This document shows positions 28,733 through 37,371 of a DNA stretch of 64,000 nucleotides, piece by piece (position 1 is the first letter of the stretch; each line of letters starts with the position of its first letter). A model generated the notes under the pieces. The model did no database searches and was not told where the DNA came from. It saw only the letters and a program-made list of their open reading frames with translations. Location of the stretch: NCBI GenBank assembly GCA_018262095.1, contig JAGTRW010000002.1:173729-237728 (forward strand), read 5' to 3'. The position numbers and the translations under genes were made by a program. Source of the stretch: Pseudomonadota bacterium (GTDB lineage Bacteria > Pseudomonadota > Gammaproteobacteria > Burkholderiales > Rhodocyclaceae).

Positions 28733-30136
28733 ATGAACCATCTGGATTATTACGCCGGCGCAAAGCGCCCGGTCGAGACCTGCGTCGTCGGCAGCGGCGG
28801 CTTCGGTCGCAGTTTTCTGGCGCAGGGACTGCGCGTTCCGTTGATGAACGCGCGCATCGCCGTCGATGTCGACGCGTCGATCGCCGCCGCGGGATTCACC
28901 GCGCTCGGCGTCGCGCCAGCCGACGTTGCGCTCTGCCGGAGCGCCGAGGAAGCCCATCTGGCCTGGGCCGCAGGCAAGTACATCGCAGCCGCGCAGCTCT
29001 CTATCGTGCTCGGCCTGCCGATCGACGTCGTCGTCGAGGCGACCGGCAACCCCGAGGCCGGCGCCCGCCACGCGCGCCTGGCGATCGAAGCCGGTCATCA
29101 CGTGGTGCTGGTTTCCAAGGAAGTCGATAGCGTCGTCGGCCCCTATCTCGCGCAGCTCGCGCGGCAACATGGCAAGGTCGTGACGCCGGTCGACGGCGAC
29201 CAGCCGAGCCTGCTGATCGGGCTGATCACCTGGGCGCAGACGCTGGGTTTCGACATCGTCGCCGCCGGCAAATCGAGCGAATACGATTTCGTCTACGATC
29301 AGGCGGCGCAAACCATGAGCTGCGACGGCAAGGCAGTCGCCATCCCCGGTTTCGATTGGCATTGGACGATGGGCGAACGGCCGCTCGGCGAATTGGCCAG
29401 CGCGCGTGCCAAGATCTGCGCCGCACTGCCGCAACGCGCCGTACCCGATCTGTGCGAACTGCTGGTGGTCGCCAACGCCACCGGCTTTGCCCCCGATCGC
29501 GCCGACCTGCATGCGCCGATCGCGCGCATCGCCGAAGTACCGAGCTTCTTCGGACCGCTCGCCGAAGGCGGGCTGCTGGCCAGCGAACGCGCGCTCGACG
29601 TCTTTCACTGCCTGCGTCGCCCCGACGAAGCGAGTTTCGCCGGCGGCGTCTTCGTCATCGTTCGCTGCACCGATCGCGTGAGCTGGGACCTGCTCGCCGC
29701 CAAGGGCCACGTCGTCTCGCGCGACGGTGCGCGCGCGATGGTCTATCTGCCGCGTCACCTGCTCGGTCTCGAGGCGGCGACCAGCGTGCTCGACGCCGCG
29801 GTGCACGGCCGTTCGAGCGGCGCCCAGTCGCCGCAGCCGCGGCTTGATCTGATCGCCCGAGCGACGCGTCGGCTGACCGCCGGCAGCATGCTGGCGATGG
29901 GCGGCCACCATCACACGATTGACGGCACGGCCGCCGAACTGCACGCGGCGAGCCCCTTGGGCAGCGGCAACGCGGTACCCTTTTACCTCGCCGCCAACCG
30001 GCCGCTGGTTCGCGACGTCGAAGCCGGCGCAGCGATCACGCTCGATGACATCGAGCTCGATCCGGACTCCGAGTTGCTCGCGCTGCGCCGTTTGCAGGAT
30101 CAATTTTTCTTCGGCCAGTGGTCTGCACGCCAATAG
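28733..30136 (+). CDS. Homoserine-dehydrogenase-like NAD(P) oxidoreductase with SAF domain, substrate unknown
   Basis: 467-residue cytosolic protein. The N-terminal Rossmann domain (ETCVVGSGGFGRSFLAQGL, IDVVVEATGNPEAGARHA) is followed by a homoserine-dehydrogenase-like middle (HHVVLVSKEVDSVVGPYL, VTPVDGDQPSLLIGLI, AGKSSEYDFVYD). A SAF-like C-terminal part ends PFYLAANRPLVRDVEAGAAI and TLDDIELDPDSEL. Proteins of this type recur near erythritol and tetritol genes, but I know of no proven reaction. It is under the divergent GntR and converges on lerK. The start at 28733 has AAGGAAA upstream. It may oxidise a C4 or branched sugar acid that leads to L-erythrulose. Confidence 0.8.
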   Translation: MNHLDYYAGAKRPVETCVVGSGGFGRSFLAQGLRVPLMNARIAVDVDASIAAAGFTALGVAPADVALCRSAEEAHLAWAAGKYIAAAQLSIVLGLPIDVVVEATGNPEAGARHARLAIEAGHHVVLVSKEVDSVVGPYLAQLARQHGKVVTPVDGDQPSLLIGLITWAQTLGFDIVAAGKSSEYDFVYDQAAQTMSCDGKAVAIPGFDWHWTMGERPLGELASARAKICAALPQRAVPDLCELLVVANATGFAPDRADLHAPIARIAEVPSFFGPLAEGGLLASERALDVFHCLRRPDEASFAGGVFVIVRCTDRVSWDLLAAKGHVVSRDGARAMVYLPRHLLGLEAATSVLDAAVHGRSSGAQSPQPRLDLIARATRRLTAGSMLAMGGHHHTIDGTAAELHAASPLGSGNAVPFYLAANRPLVRDVEAGAAITLDDIELDPDSELLALRRLQDQFFFGQWSARQ

Positions 30137-30140
30137 GCAC

Positions 30141-30290
30141 GGTCATCCTGGCGATGCCTGCCGGGAACGCCAGGCGACATGCGCCTTCCCTGGCATACCC
30201 CGCCAGGATGACCTTTCGATGCGCTTCTCCGGGCAGCCGTAGGGGCGAATGAATTTTCCTGAAAGTAATCCCTCTGGGGAGCGCCCCTAC
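30141..30290. repeat. Pair of inverted repeats in the convergent spacer
   Basis: GGTCATCCTGGCG (30141-30153) is the exact inverse of CGCCAGGATGACC (30201-30213), and GTAGGGGCG (30239-30247) is the inverse of CGCCCCTAC (30282-30290). Both lie between convergent genes with no coding sequence, and look like REP-type intergenic elements; the first may also end the plus-strand transcript. Confidence 0.6.
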
Positions 30291-30313
30291 CGGCCCATAG
30301 CGCCAAGGTAAAA

Positions 30314-30349
30314 CGGCGACTGAACCGGGGGCACCCGGTTCAGTCGCCG
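30314..30349 (-). terminator. Rho-independent terminator of the lerK operon
   Basis: A perfect 16-bp stem (CGGCGACTGAACCGGG and complement, 30314-30329 and 30334-30349) with a 4-base loop. On the minus strand it is followed by TTTTA. It lies 19 bp after the lerK stop. Confidence 0.88.
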
Positions 30350-30368
30350 CGACCAACTACGCTTTGGT

Positions 30369-32078
30369 TCAGCGTGCCAATGCGGTCGCCACGACCTTGG
30401 CGCAAAGCGCCAGAGAAACGGCGCCGGCATCCGGATGACCCAGACTGCGCTTGGTATGCGAACGCGCGCGCCCCATCTTGGGCGCCAGCTGCGCCGTCGC
30501 GTCAGCGGCCGCCTTGGCCGCAACGGCAGCCTCGGCCCACGCCGCAGGCAAAGCCAGGCCCTTGGCGACAGCACTGGCCAGAGTCGTCGCGAACGGCTCG
30601 AAGGCATCGACCAGCGTCTTGTCGCCGACGCGCGCCCGCCCGAGGCGCATGATCGCCTCGAGTCCGGCGCGCGCGCCGCGCGCGACAGCGTCGGGCGTAA
30701 TCGCCAGCTCGTCGCTCAGTTCGTTGCTCCAGGTGCGCAGCGCCAGACCCCACAAGGCGCCAGAGGTACCGCCCGCGCGGTCGGCCCAGCCGTCGCCGGC
30801 CGCCGCCAGCACACTCGCTGCACCGGCACCGGCGGCCACCGCCTTTTCGGCGGCTTCGGCCGCCGCCGCCGAACCACGAGTCATTCCCATGCCGTGGTCA
30901 CCGTCGCCGGCCAGCGCGTCGATACGGCCGAGTTCGGCCTCGACGTCGCGCAAGGCATGCGCCAATTCACCGATCAGGCCGGCAATGCATTTGCCGTTTT
31001 CACGCGATGCCGGCGACGCCGGGCCAAACGCGCGTGGCCCGTCGTCCGCCTCGGACAGCGCCGGCGCCGGTTCGGTCGCGATGATCGCGCCGCGCCGCAA
31101 GACCGGCGTATCGGCCGGAGCGCGCCAGAATTTTTCGAGTTCGTCGTTAAGCCAGGTCAGCGTCAGCGAGCAGCCGGCCATGTCGAGGCTGGTGACGTAT
31201 TCGCCGACTTCGGGCTCGACCAGCGTCAGGCCAGCCTTCTTGAGCAGCGCTTCGATACTGACCCAGAGAACGAAAAGCTCTTCGTACTTGGTCGCGCCCA
31301 GGCCGTTCAAGACCACCGCGACGCGTCCGTCGGACGACGCGGGGCGCTCGGCGACCAGGCGGTCGACCAGCAGTTTGGCGAGCGCCGGTGCGGGCAGGAT
31401 GTCGTCCTCGCTGATCCCCGGTTCGCCGTGGATGCCAAGGCCGATCCCCATGCGCTGCGCCGGGACGGTAAACAGAGGCTGCGTCGCGCCGGGCAGCGTG
31501 CAGCCCGAGAAAGCGACGCCGAACGTGATGGTCGCCGCGTTGGCGGCAATCGCGATGCGTTCGACGTCGTCAAGCTTGAGCCCGGCTTCAGCAGCGGCGC
31601 CGGCAATCTTGAACACCGAGAGGTCGCCGGCGACGCCGCGCCGCAGCAGCGGCGTTTCGGCCGGTCCGCTGGCGACGTCGTCGGTGACCGGCAGGATGCG
31701 CACGTCGATTCCTTCGGAGCGCAGCCGCTCGGCGGCCAGGCCGAAGTTCATGACGTCGCCCGCATAGTTGCCGAAACCGAGCAGAATGCCGCCGCCGCGG
31801 TGCGCCAGACGAGAGACGTGCGCGACAAAATGCGCCGAAGGCGAAGCGAAGACGTCGCCGGCGATCGCGGCATCGGCGAGGCCCGGGCCGACAAAGCCGG
31901 CAAACGCCGGATAGTGCCCCGAGCCGCCGCCGACGACGACGGCGACCTTGCCGGCCGGCGTCGCGGTCGAGCGAACGACGCCGCCAGTGACCGCGCGCAC
32001 GGTGCGCGAATTGACCGAACAGAAACCGGCGATCGCCGTCGTGGCGAAGACTTCCGGGTCATCATAAATGCAGGTCAT
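30369..32078 (-). CDS. lerK: L-erythrulose kinase LerK (DhaK-DhaL fusion)
   Basis: Cytosolic kinase of 569 residues of the dihydroxyacetone-kinase family, with the DhaK (1-330) and DhaL (365-569) domains fused. DhaK shows VAVVVGGGSGHYPAFAGFVG and the substrate-linking His in LGIHGEPGIS. DhaL shows the Mg-ADP loop DALAGDGDHGMGMTRG. The lerK name is chosen over plain dhaK because lerI- and derI-type isomerase genes follow in the same operon. In that known pathway the product is L-erythrulose 1-phosphate. An L-erythrulose substrate is therefore inference from context. It is the last gene of derI-lerI-lerK, with GAGGAAA before the start. Confidence 0.88.
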   Translation of the reverse strand: MTCIYDDPEVFATTAIAGFCSVNSRTVRAVTGGVVRSTATPAGKVAVVVGGGSGHYPAFAGFVGPGLADAAIAGDVFASPSAHFVAHVSRLAHRGGGILLGFGNYAGDVMNFGLAAERLRSEGIDVRILPVTDDVASGPAETPLLRRGVAGDLSVFKIAGAAAEAGLKLDDVERIAIAANAATITFGVAFSGCTLPGATQPLFTVPAQRMGIGLGIHGEPGISEDDILPAPALAKLLVDRLVAERPASSDGRVAVVLNGLGATKYEELFVLWVSIEALLKKAGLTLVEPEVGEYVTSLDMAGCSLTLTWLNDELEKFWRAPADTPVLRRGAIIATEPAPALSEADDGPRAFGPASPASRENGKCIAGLIGELAHALRDVEAELGRIDALAGDGDHGMGMTRGSAAAAEAAEKAVAAGAGAASVLAAAGDGWADRAGGTSGALWGLALRTWSNELSDELAITPDAVARGARAGLEAIMRLGRARVGDKTLVDAFEPFATTLASAVAKGLALPAAWAEAAVAAKAAADATAQLAPKMGRARSHTKRSLGHPDAGAVSLALCAKVVATALAR

Positions 32079-32121
32079 GATATTTCCTCAAGTGATTTGT
32101 TTACGGGTGCTGCTTGAGTTT

Positions 32122-32925
32122 TCAGGCCGTCTGGCCGGTGCCTTTGTTCTGTGCCGCGCCGGCGACAATTTCGACGATCCGCGCGAAGCCCTCGGGCGTC
32201 CACGCCGCACGACCGACGAACAGGCCGTCGACGTCGTCGATGGCGATCAGCTGTGGTCCATTTTCGGCCGTCACCGAACCACCGTAGATGATCCGCGTGC
32301 GATCGGCGGCATCCTGACCGCGATGTGCTTTGAGGTTGTTGCGCAGAATGGCGTGCCGCTCGGCGACGTAGTCGGGCGTCGCCGCCTGCGCGCCGCCGAT
32401 CGCCCAGCGCGGCTCGTAGGCCAGGATCACGTCGGCAACGCGAGCATCCGGCTGGCCGGCGAGCGAAGTGAGCACCTGTTCGAGCAGCACATCGTCGGTT
32501 CGCCCTTCGCCTTTTTCCTGCGCCGTCTCGCCCAGACAGATGATCGGCGTCAGCCCCGAGCGCAGCGCGCTGTCGACCTTGCGCCTGACCAGTTCATAGC
32601 TTTCGGCAAAGTGATAGAGCCGCTCGGAATGCGCGAGCTCGACGTAACGGCAACCGGCTTCGACCAACATCGGCGCCGAAATTTCGCCGGTCCACGCGCC
32701 GGATTCTTCCCAGTGCATGTTCTGCCCGCCGATCGCCACCGGCGTCGCGGCGAGCGCGGCGGACGCCGCAACCAGCGAGGTAAACGGCGGCAGCACGAAG
32801 ATATCGACCGCCGACACGTCGATCTGCGCGAGGCGCAGCGCCAGCTCGCTGCCGTAGCGCGTCGCCTCGGCGGCGCCGATATTCATCTTCCAGCCGGTTC
32901 CGGCGACCAGTCTTCTCATTGCCAT
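32122..32925 (-). CDS. lerI: L-erythrulose-1-phosphate isomerase LerI (triosephosphate-isomerase family)
   Basis: 267-residue TIM-barrel isomerase with all three triosephosphate isomerase catalytic residues: Lys in GTGWKMNI, His in ELAHSERLYHFAESYE and Glu in AYEPRWAIGG. The phosphate loop IIYGGSV is also present. In tetritol and erythrulose pathways this TIM paralogue (LerI/TpiA2/EryH) turns L-erythrulose 1-phosphate into D-erythrulose 4-phosphate. It sits between derI and lerK in one operon, which favours LerI over housekeeping TpiA. AAGGGGAT upstream supports the start. Confidence 0.88.
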   Translation of the reverse strand: MAMRRLVAGTGWKMNIGAAEATRYGSELALRLAQIDVSAVDIFVLPPFTSLVAASAALAATPVAIGGQNMHWEESGAWTGEISAPMLVEAGCRYVELAHSERLYHFAESYELVRRKVDSALRSGLTPIICLGETAQEKGEGRTDDVLLEQVLTSLAGQPDARVADVILAYEPRWAIGGAQAATPDYVAERHAILRNNLKAHRGQDAADRTRIIYGGSVTAENGPQLIAIDDVDGLFVGRAAWTPEGFARIVEIVAGAAQNKGTGQTA

Positions 32926-32954
32926 TCGCCCATCCCCTTATCCGACGCAGCGCG

Positions 32955-33413
32955 CTACTTGTGGTACTTGCGGTCGAGTTCGTCGATCGCCGCGACGTTG
33001 CCGGCTGATGCGCCCTGCGCGTCGAAGTCGGAGGCCAGCCAGGCATTGACGATGGTCTTGGCCAGTTCGGGGCCGATCACGCGCGCGCCGAGCGTGATGA
33101 TGTGCGCGTTATTGCTCTTGGCGGCGCGCTCGGCGGAAAAAGTGTCGTGGGTCAGCGCGGCGCGAATTCCCGGCACCTTGTTGGCCGAGATCGACATGCC
33201 GATCCCGGTTCCGCAACAGAGGATTCCGCGGTCGTATTCGCCGGCCAGGATGGCGCGCGCGACGCGTTCGGCGACGCTGGCGTAATACTCGCTCTTGCCG
33301 CTCGGTTCGCGGCTCAGGTCGGCGACCTCGACGCCCTTGCAATTGGCCAAATGGGCCGCCAGAACTTCAACCAAGGAAACCCCGCCGCTGTCGCCGGCTA
33401 TAGCAATTTTCAT
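32955..33413 (-). CDS. derI: D-erythrulose-4-phosphate isomerase DerI (RpiB/LacAB family)
   Basis: 152-residue sugar-phosphate isomerase of the RpiB family. Diagnostic parts are [20 protein letters not shown] and the active-site [20 protein letters not shown], with the catalytic Cys in LCCGTG. In the LerK-LerI-DerI route it makes D-erythrose 4-phosphate, which enters the pentose phosphate pathway. It is the first gene of the operon, with a promoter and operator at 33460-33488. The start at 33413 begins the Rossmann-like strand; in-frame sequence upstream overlaps the promoter and is rejected. Confidence 0.88.
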   Translation of the reverse strand: MKIAIAGDSGGVSLVEVLAAHLANCKGVEVADLSREPSGKSEYYASVAERVARAILAGEYDRGILCCGTGIGMSISANKVPGIRAALTHDTFSAERAAKSNNAHIITLGARVIGPELAKTIVNAWLASDFDAQGASAGNVAAIDELDRKYHK

Positions 33414-33459
33414 GTCGATCCAACCTTTCGTGATTACGGCAAAACGCCTGATGGATCGC

Positions 33460-33488
33460 AATATAATACATTTGTATTCCAATAACAA
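33460..33488 (-). promoter_or_regulatory. Promoter and putative SorC operator of derI-lerI-lerK
   Basis: On the minus strand TTGTTA (33483-33488) and TATATT (33460-33465) are spaced 17 bp. The spacer contains most of the palindrome AATACA-TT-TGTATT (33465-33478, plus-strand reading), and an ACATATGT palindrome lies just beyond at 33488. The divergent SorC-type regulator gene makes this its likely site. Confidence 0.7.
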
Positions 33489-33572
33489 CATATGTATATT
33501 CCGTCCATTGAGTACTTCGCCGCGAACAATCGCTCATGCGCGGTACACTGTCGGCAGTTCGAGAGGCCATAG

Positions 33573-34529
33573 ATGAACAATGACGAAGCGGCTGCCCTGG
33601 GCAGCGAGCAGATGCGCGCACGGATCGCGTGGTACTACTACGTCGCGGGCCTGACCCAGCAGGAAATATCGGATCGTCTGGGAATCGCCCGGGCGCGCGT
33701 CAACAAGATCGCCGGACAATTGCGCGCCGACGGCTCGGTGGTCGTCGACATCCGCTTGCCGCTGGTCAGCTGCGTCGAACTTGAGGAGCAGCTCAAGGCG
33801 GCCTACGCGCTCAAGCAGGTCGCCGTGGTCCCCTCGGTGGCCGACGACGAGCAACTGCGGCGAATGATCGGCGACGCCGGCGGCATCATGCTCGATGCGC
33901 TGATCGCCGATGGCCAGTGCATCTCCGTCGGCTGGGGACGCACGCTGTCGGCCAGCATCAAGCGCTTGCGCAGCCGTCAACTCAAGGACAGCTCGGTGGT
34001 CTCGCTGATGGGCGGACTGACGCGCGGATCGGAAACCAATACCTTCGAAGTGTCGACCGAACTGGCCAAGACGCTCGGCGCCGATTGCTACTACGTCACC
34101 GCGCCGATCTACTGCCCGAGCATCGAGAGCCGCGAAATCCTGCTCACCCACAGCGGCGTCAACGAAGTCATGGAACGCGCGCGCAAGTCAGACCTGGCGA
34201 TCGTGTCGTGCGGCGATCTGTCGCACAAGACCGCGCTGACGGCGATGAGCAGCGTCGGCGAACGGCTTCCCGACCTCAAGAAAAGCGGCGCCGTCGGCGA
34301 AATACTGGGAACCTTCCTCGACGCGCAGGGGCTTCCGGTCGACCACATTCTCAACCAGCGGGTGATCGCCATGCCGCCGGCTGACCTCAAGATGATCCCG
34401 AACAGCATCCTGATCTCGGGCGGCCTCTACAAGGCGGACATCATCGAGGCCATCCTCTGCGCCGGCTACGTCAATTGCCTGGTGACCGACGAGGCCGTCG
34501 CCCAGCGCCTGGTCGCAAGCCGTCGCTGA
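33573..34529 (+). CDS. SorC/DeoR-family sugar-binding transcriptional regulator
   Basis: 318-residue regulator. The N-terminal HTH is AWYYYVAGLTQQEISDRLG followed by ARARVNKIAGQLR. The rest is the SorC sugar-phosphate-binding domain (ISVGWGRTLSASIKRLRSRQ, VVSLMGGLTRGSETNTFEVS). It is divergent from derI-lerI-lerK with a 159-bp spacer containing palindromes at the derI promoter, so it should control that operon in response to a tetrulose phosphate. EryD and threitol regulators are of this family. GAGAGG lies six bases before the start. Confidence 0.92.
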   Translation: MNNDEAAALGSEQMRARIAWYYYVAGLTQQEISDRLGIARARVNKIAGQLRADGSVVVDIRLPLVSCVELEEQLKAAYALKQVAVVPSVADDEQLRRMIGDAGGIMLDALIADGQCISVGWGRTLSASIKRLRSRQLKDSSVVSLMGGLTRGSETNTFEVSTELAKTLGADCYYVTAPIYCPSIESREILLTHSGVNEVMERARKSDLAIVSCGDLSHKTALTAMSSVGERLPDLKKSGAVGEILGTFLDAQGLPVDHILNQRVIAMPPADLKMIPNSILISGGLYKADIIEAILCAGYVNCLVTDEAVAQRLVASRR

Positions 34530-34539
34530 CGGCCGGCGA

Positions 34540-35244
34540 TCAGATCTCGCTGTGGATGCGTTCCCAGCTTCCCGCCAGATGGCCGACCATCGCTGACGAC
34601 AGCCGCGCACCGTCGCGCGCTTCGAGTGCGGCGATCATTTCCTCGTGTTCGCGAACCGCCGCCGACCACGACTCTTCCTTCTGATCGCCGATGTAACGGA
34701 TTCGCTTCATGCGCGTCTGCAGGATGTCGTGCACCAGCGCCAGCGATTCGTTTCCCGACAGCGAGATGAGCAGCGAGTGGATCTGCTGATTGCGCTTGAA
34801 ATACTGCAGTCGGTCACGCGCCGCGTAGAAGGCCAGCATCTCCTCGTGCAAGCGCCGCACCTCGCGAATGTCCTCGTCCGACGCGTTCTGGCAGGTCATC
34901 GGTCCGGCCAGGTTTTCGAGCGAACTGAGCACACCGAGCATGTCGTGCGCGTCCTTGACGGTCAGCTTGCGAACGAAGGCACCACGGCTCGGAATCAACT
35001 CGATCAAGCCCTCGGTGGCCAACACCTTGAGCGCTTCGCGTAACGGTGTTCGCGATACGCCAAGCTGCAAACCCACCTGCCCTTCATGGATACGCACACC
35101 GGCCGGCAACTGGCCTTCGATAATCATGTCGCGCAAACGCGACACCACTACATTGTGCAATGTCGGACGCTCGATTCGCGCCACCTCAGGCTCGACGACA
35201 GCGACGTCGTCCGAGCCCCCCAATGCGTTCAGTTCAACATTCAT
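34540..35244 (-). CDS. GntR-family (FadR/FCD) transcriptional regulator
   Basis: 234-residue repressor with wHTH (VVVSRLRDMIIEGQLPAGVR, GVSRTPLREALKVLATEGLI) and a helical FCD domain. It is the second such regulator in the island and is convergent with the SorC gene (10-bp gap). The start at 35244 is the first ATG; a TTG start at 35271 is also open but lies in the disturbed pdxA2 junction. It is divergent from truncated pdxA2 with almost no spacer, so whatever promoter it once controlled for pdxA2-tctCBA appears to be gone. Confidence 0.92.
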   Translation of the reverse strand: MNVELNALGGSDDVAVVEPEVARIERPTLHNVVVSRLRDMIIEGQLPAGVRIHEGQVGLQLGVSRTPLREALKVLATEGLIELIPSRGAFVRKLTVKDAHDMLGVLSSLENLAGPMTCQNASDEDIREVRRLHEEMLAFYAARDRLQYFKRNQQIHSLLISLSGNESLALVHDILQTRMKRIRYIGDQKEESWSAAVREHEEMIAALEARDGARLSSAMVGHLAGSWERIHSEI

Positions 35245-35305
35245 CGCCACCCATCCACCTCGCTCAAGCAAAGACTATGTACTGCACTCGGCGCGCCGTC
35301 AACGA

Positions 35306-36232
35306 GACGTCAGGGCCGCAGCCAATATCGTGGTTTTCGGCGATCGTCGAATTCTTGAGGAAGGCGCCAAGATCGCCGGAGTGACTCTCGACGTGACCTA
35401 TGTCGCACCCGACAGCGCTTTCGACGCCAGCCAGCGCCCGGTCGTCATCGATCTTGGCCATCTCGCACCGGCCGACGTCAAGCGCGGCGAAGCGACCGTC
35501 GAAGGCGGCGCCTTCGCGCTCGAAAACTTCCGGCGCGCGCTGATCATGGCCAAGCAGGGCAAGGCCGACGCCGTTTGCTTCACGCCGTTCAACAAGAAGG
35601 CGATGCGCTATGTCTACCCGGGCTACGACGACGAGATTCGTTTCATCTCCGAAGTCATCGGCTTCACCGGCCATGCGCGTGAATTCAACGTCCTCGACAA
35701 GCTCTGGAACGCGCGCGTCACTTCGCACATCCCGCTCTCCCAAGTGGCCTCGACGATCACCGCCGAGGGCATCCTCTCCGAGTTGGCGCTGACCGACCGC
35801 ACGCTGCGCAACGCCGGCTTCGATAGCCCGCGCATTGCGGTCGCTGCCTTGAATCCGCACGCCGGCGACGGCGGCAATTTCGGCGATGAAGAAATCGACG
35901 TCATCGAACCGGCGGTGAACACCGGAATCGAGCGCGGCTTCAACGTTTCCGGGCCGTATCCGGCTGATACGGTCTATGTTCGCGCCAAGGGCGGTGCCTT
36001 TGACGCGGTGCTGACCATGTACCATGATCAGGGACAGATCGCGATGAAGCTGATGGGCTTTGATCGCGGCGTGACCTTCATGGGCGGCCTGCCTTTCCCG
36101 GTATGCACGGCGGCGCACGGCACCGCCTACGACATCGCCGGCAAAGGCATCGCCAACATCGGCGCCAGCCGCGAGGCGGTGCTGTTGGCCGCGCGCATGG
36201 CGGCAAAAAATCTGGCGTCGCAGAACGCCTGA
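35306..36232 (+). pseudogene. pdxA2: 4-phospho-tetronate dehydrogenase PdxA2, N-terminally truncated
   Basis: The remaining 308 residues match PdxA/PdxA2 well: ANIVVFGDRRILEEGAKIAG, GKADAVCFTPFNKKAMR, the metal His region TSHIPLSQVASTITAEGI, LNPHAGDGGNFGDEE and MYHDQGQIAMKLMGFDRGV. The conserved start with its MGDPAGIGPE motif (about 25-30 residues) is missing. No frame between 35245 and 35305 encodes it, and no in-frame ATG, promoter or ribosome site is present. Homology begins about 60 bp from the divergent gntR start, so a deletion is the simplest cause. PdxA2 oxidises 4-phospho-D-threonate or -erythronate; the DUF1537 kinase that makes the substrate is absent here. Confidence 0.75.
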
Positions 36233-36295
36233 AGCAGTAAGCCGTTTCGATAGAATCCTTCAACCGAACGTCAACACCACAAGAGGAGTCATGCG

Positions 36296-37285
36296 ATGTC
36301 AAAAACCACGTTGATCACCACGCTGCTGGCAAGTGCTCTTTATGCCACGGCCGCTAGCGCGGCCTGGGTTCCCGAAAAGCCGGTCGAATTTGTCGTCGCC
36401 TCGGGCGCCGGCGGCGGGACCGACATCTTTGCCCGAACGATCCAGGCTATCATCCTCAAATACAAGCTGATGAACGCGCCGGTGGTCGTCGTCAACAAGG
36501 GCGGCGGCGCCGGCAGCGAAGGCTTCGTCTACGGCTCGGCGACCGCCGACGATGCGTACAAGCTGACCTTCGGTACCAACAACGAATACCTGCTGCCGCT
36601 GGTCGCCAAGATGGGCTACACGGCCGACAGCCTGATCCCGGTCGCGGCGATGGCGCTCGACGAATTCCTGATCTGGGTCAACGCCGAGTCGCCCTACAAG
36701 GACGCCAAGAGCTTCATCGAGGCGGCGAAGAAGGGCGAGGGCCTCAAAATGGGTGGATCGCAGTCCAAGGACACCGACCAGACGCTGACCAGCATGATCA
36801 GCGAAGCGACCGGCGCCAAGTTCACCTACATCCCGTTCAAGAGCGGCGGCGAAGCGGCAGTTCAGCTGGCCGGCGGCCACATCGCCGCCAACGTCAACAA
36901 CCCGAACGAAAATCTCGGCCAATGGAAAGCCGGAATGGTTCGGCCGCTCTGCGTCTTCAGCACGCAGCGCATGGCCGCCGGTCCGAAGGTCACCAAGGAC
37001 ATGGGCTGGTCTGACATTCCGCTGTGCAAGGAATCGGGCGTGCCGATCGCCAACTACCAGATGCCGCGCACCGTATGGCTGCCCGCCAAGGTATCGCCCG
37101 ATGCGGTCGCCTTCTACACGACGATGCTCAAGAAAGTCAGCGAAACGCCCGAGTGGAAGTCGTACATCGATAAAACCTCGCAAAGCGATCGCTTCCTGAC
37201 CGGTGACGAACTGCGTGCCTACACCAAGCAGGACGCCGAACGCGCGACCGAGGTCTTCAAGCGCGAGAAGTGGATCGTTCAGTAA
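36296..37285 (+). CDS. tctC: TTT-family solute-binding protein TctC (system 1)
   Basis: Periplasmic receptor of 329 residues. A signal peptide ends ATAASAA; then WVPEKPVEFVVASGAGGGTDIFARTIQ shows the family start with the Gly-rich ligand loop, followed by VVVVNKGGGAGSEGFVYG. The start at 36296 has GAGGAG seven bases upstream. It lies 63 bp after pdxA2 and before damaged tctB-tctA, in a run that continues to an LtnD-like dehydrogenase and a chemoreceptor. A tetronate-type sugar acid is the likely ligand from context. Without intact TctB and TctA the importer is probably dead. Confidence 0.93.
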   Translation: MSKTTLITTLLASALYATAASAAWVPEKPVEFVVASGAGGGTDIFARTIQAIILKYKLMNAPVVVVNKGGGAGSEGFVYGSATADDAYKLTFGTNNEYLLPLVAKMGYTADSLIPVAAMALDEFLIWVNAESPYKDAKSFIEAAKKGEGLKMGGSQSKDTDQTLTSMISEATGAKFTYIPFKSGGEAAVQLAGGHIAANVNNPNENLGQWKAGMVRPLCVFSTQRMAAGPKVTKDMGWSDIPLCKESGVPIANYQMPRTVWLPAKVSPDAVAFYTTMLKKVSETPEWKSYIDKTSQSDRFLTGDELRAYTKQDAERATEVFKREKWIVQ

Positions 37286-37321
37286 AGACGTAACCGGAAC
37301 ATAACCGCCGCCGGTGCTTTT

Positions 37322-37344
37322 CGGGGCAGGCCAGGCCTGCCCCG
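37322..37344 (+). terminator. Hairpin between tctC and tctB (system 1)
   Basis: A perfect 10-bp stem (CGGGGCAGGC / GCCTGCCCCG) with a 3-base loop in the 86-bp gap. It has no T-run, so it may protect the tctC mRNA 3' end rather than terminate. Confidence 0.6.
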
Positions 37345-37371
37345 TTCCGTAACTATTGTGGAGTCTGACTC

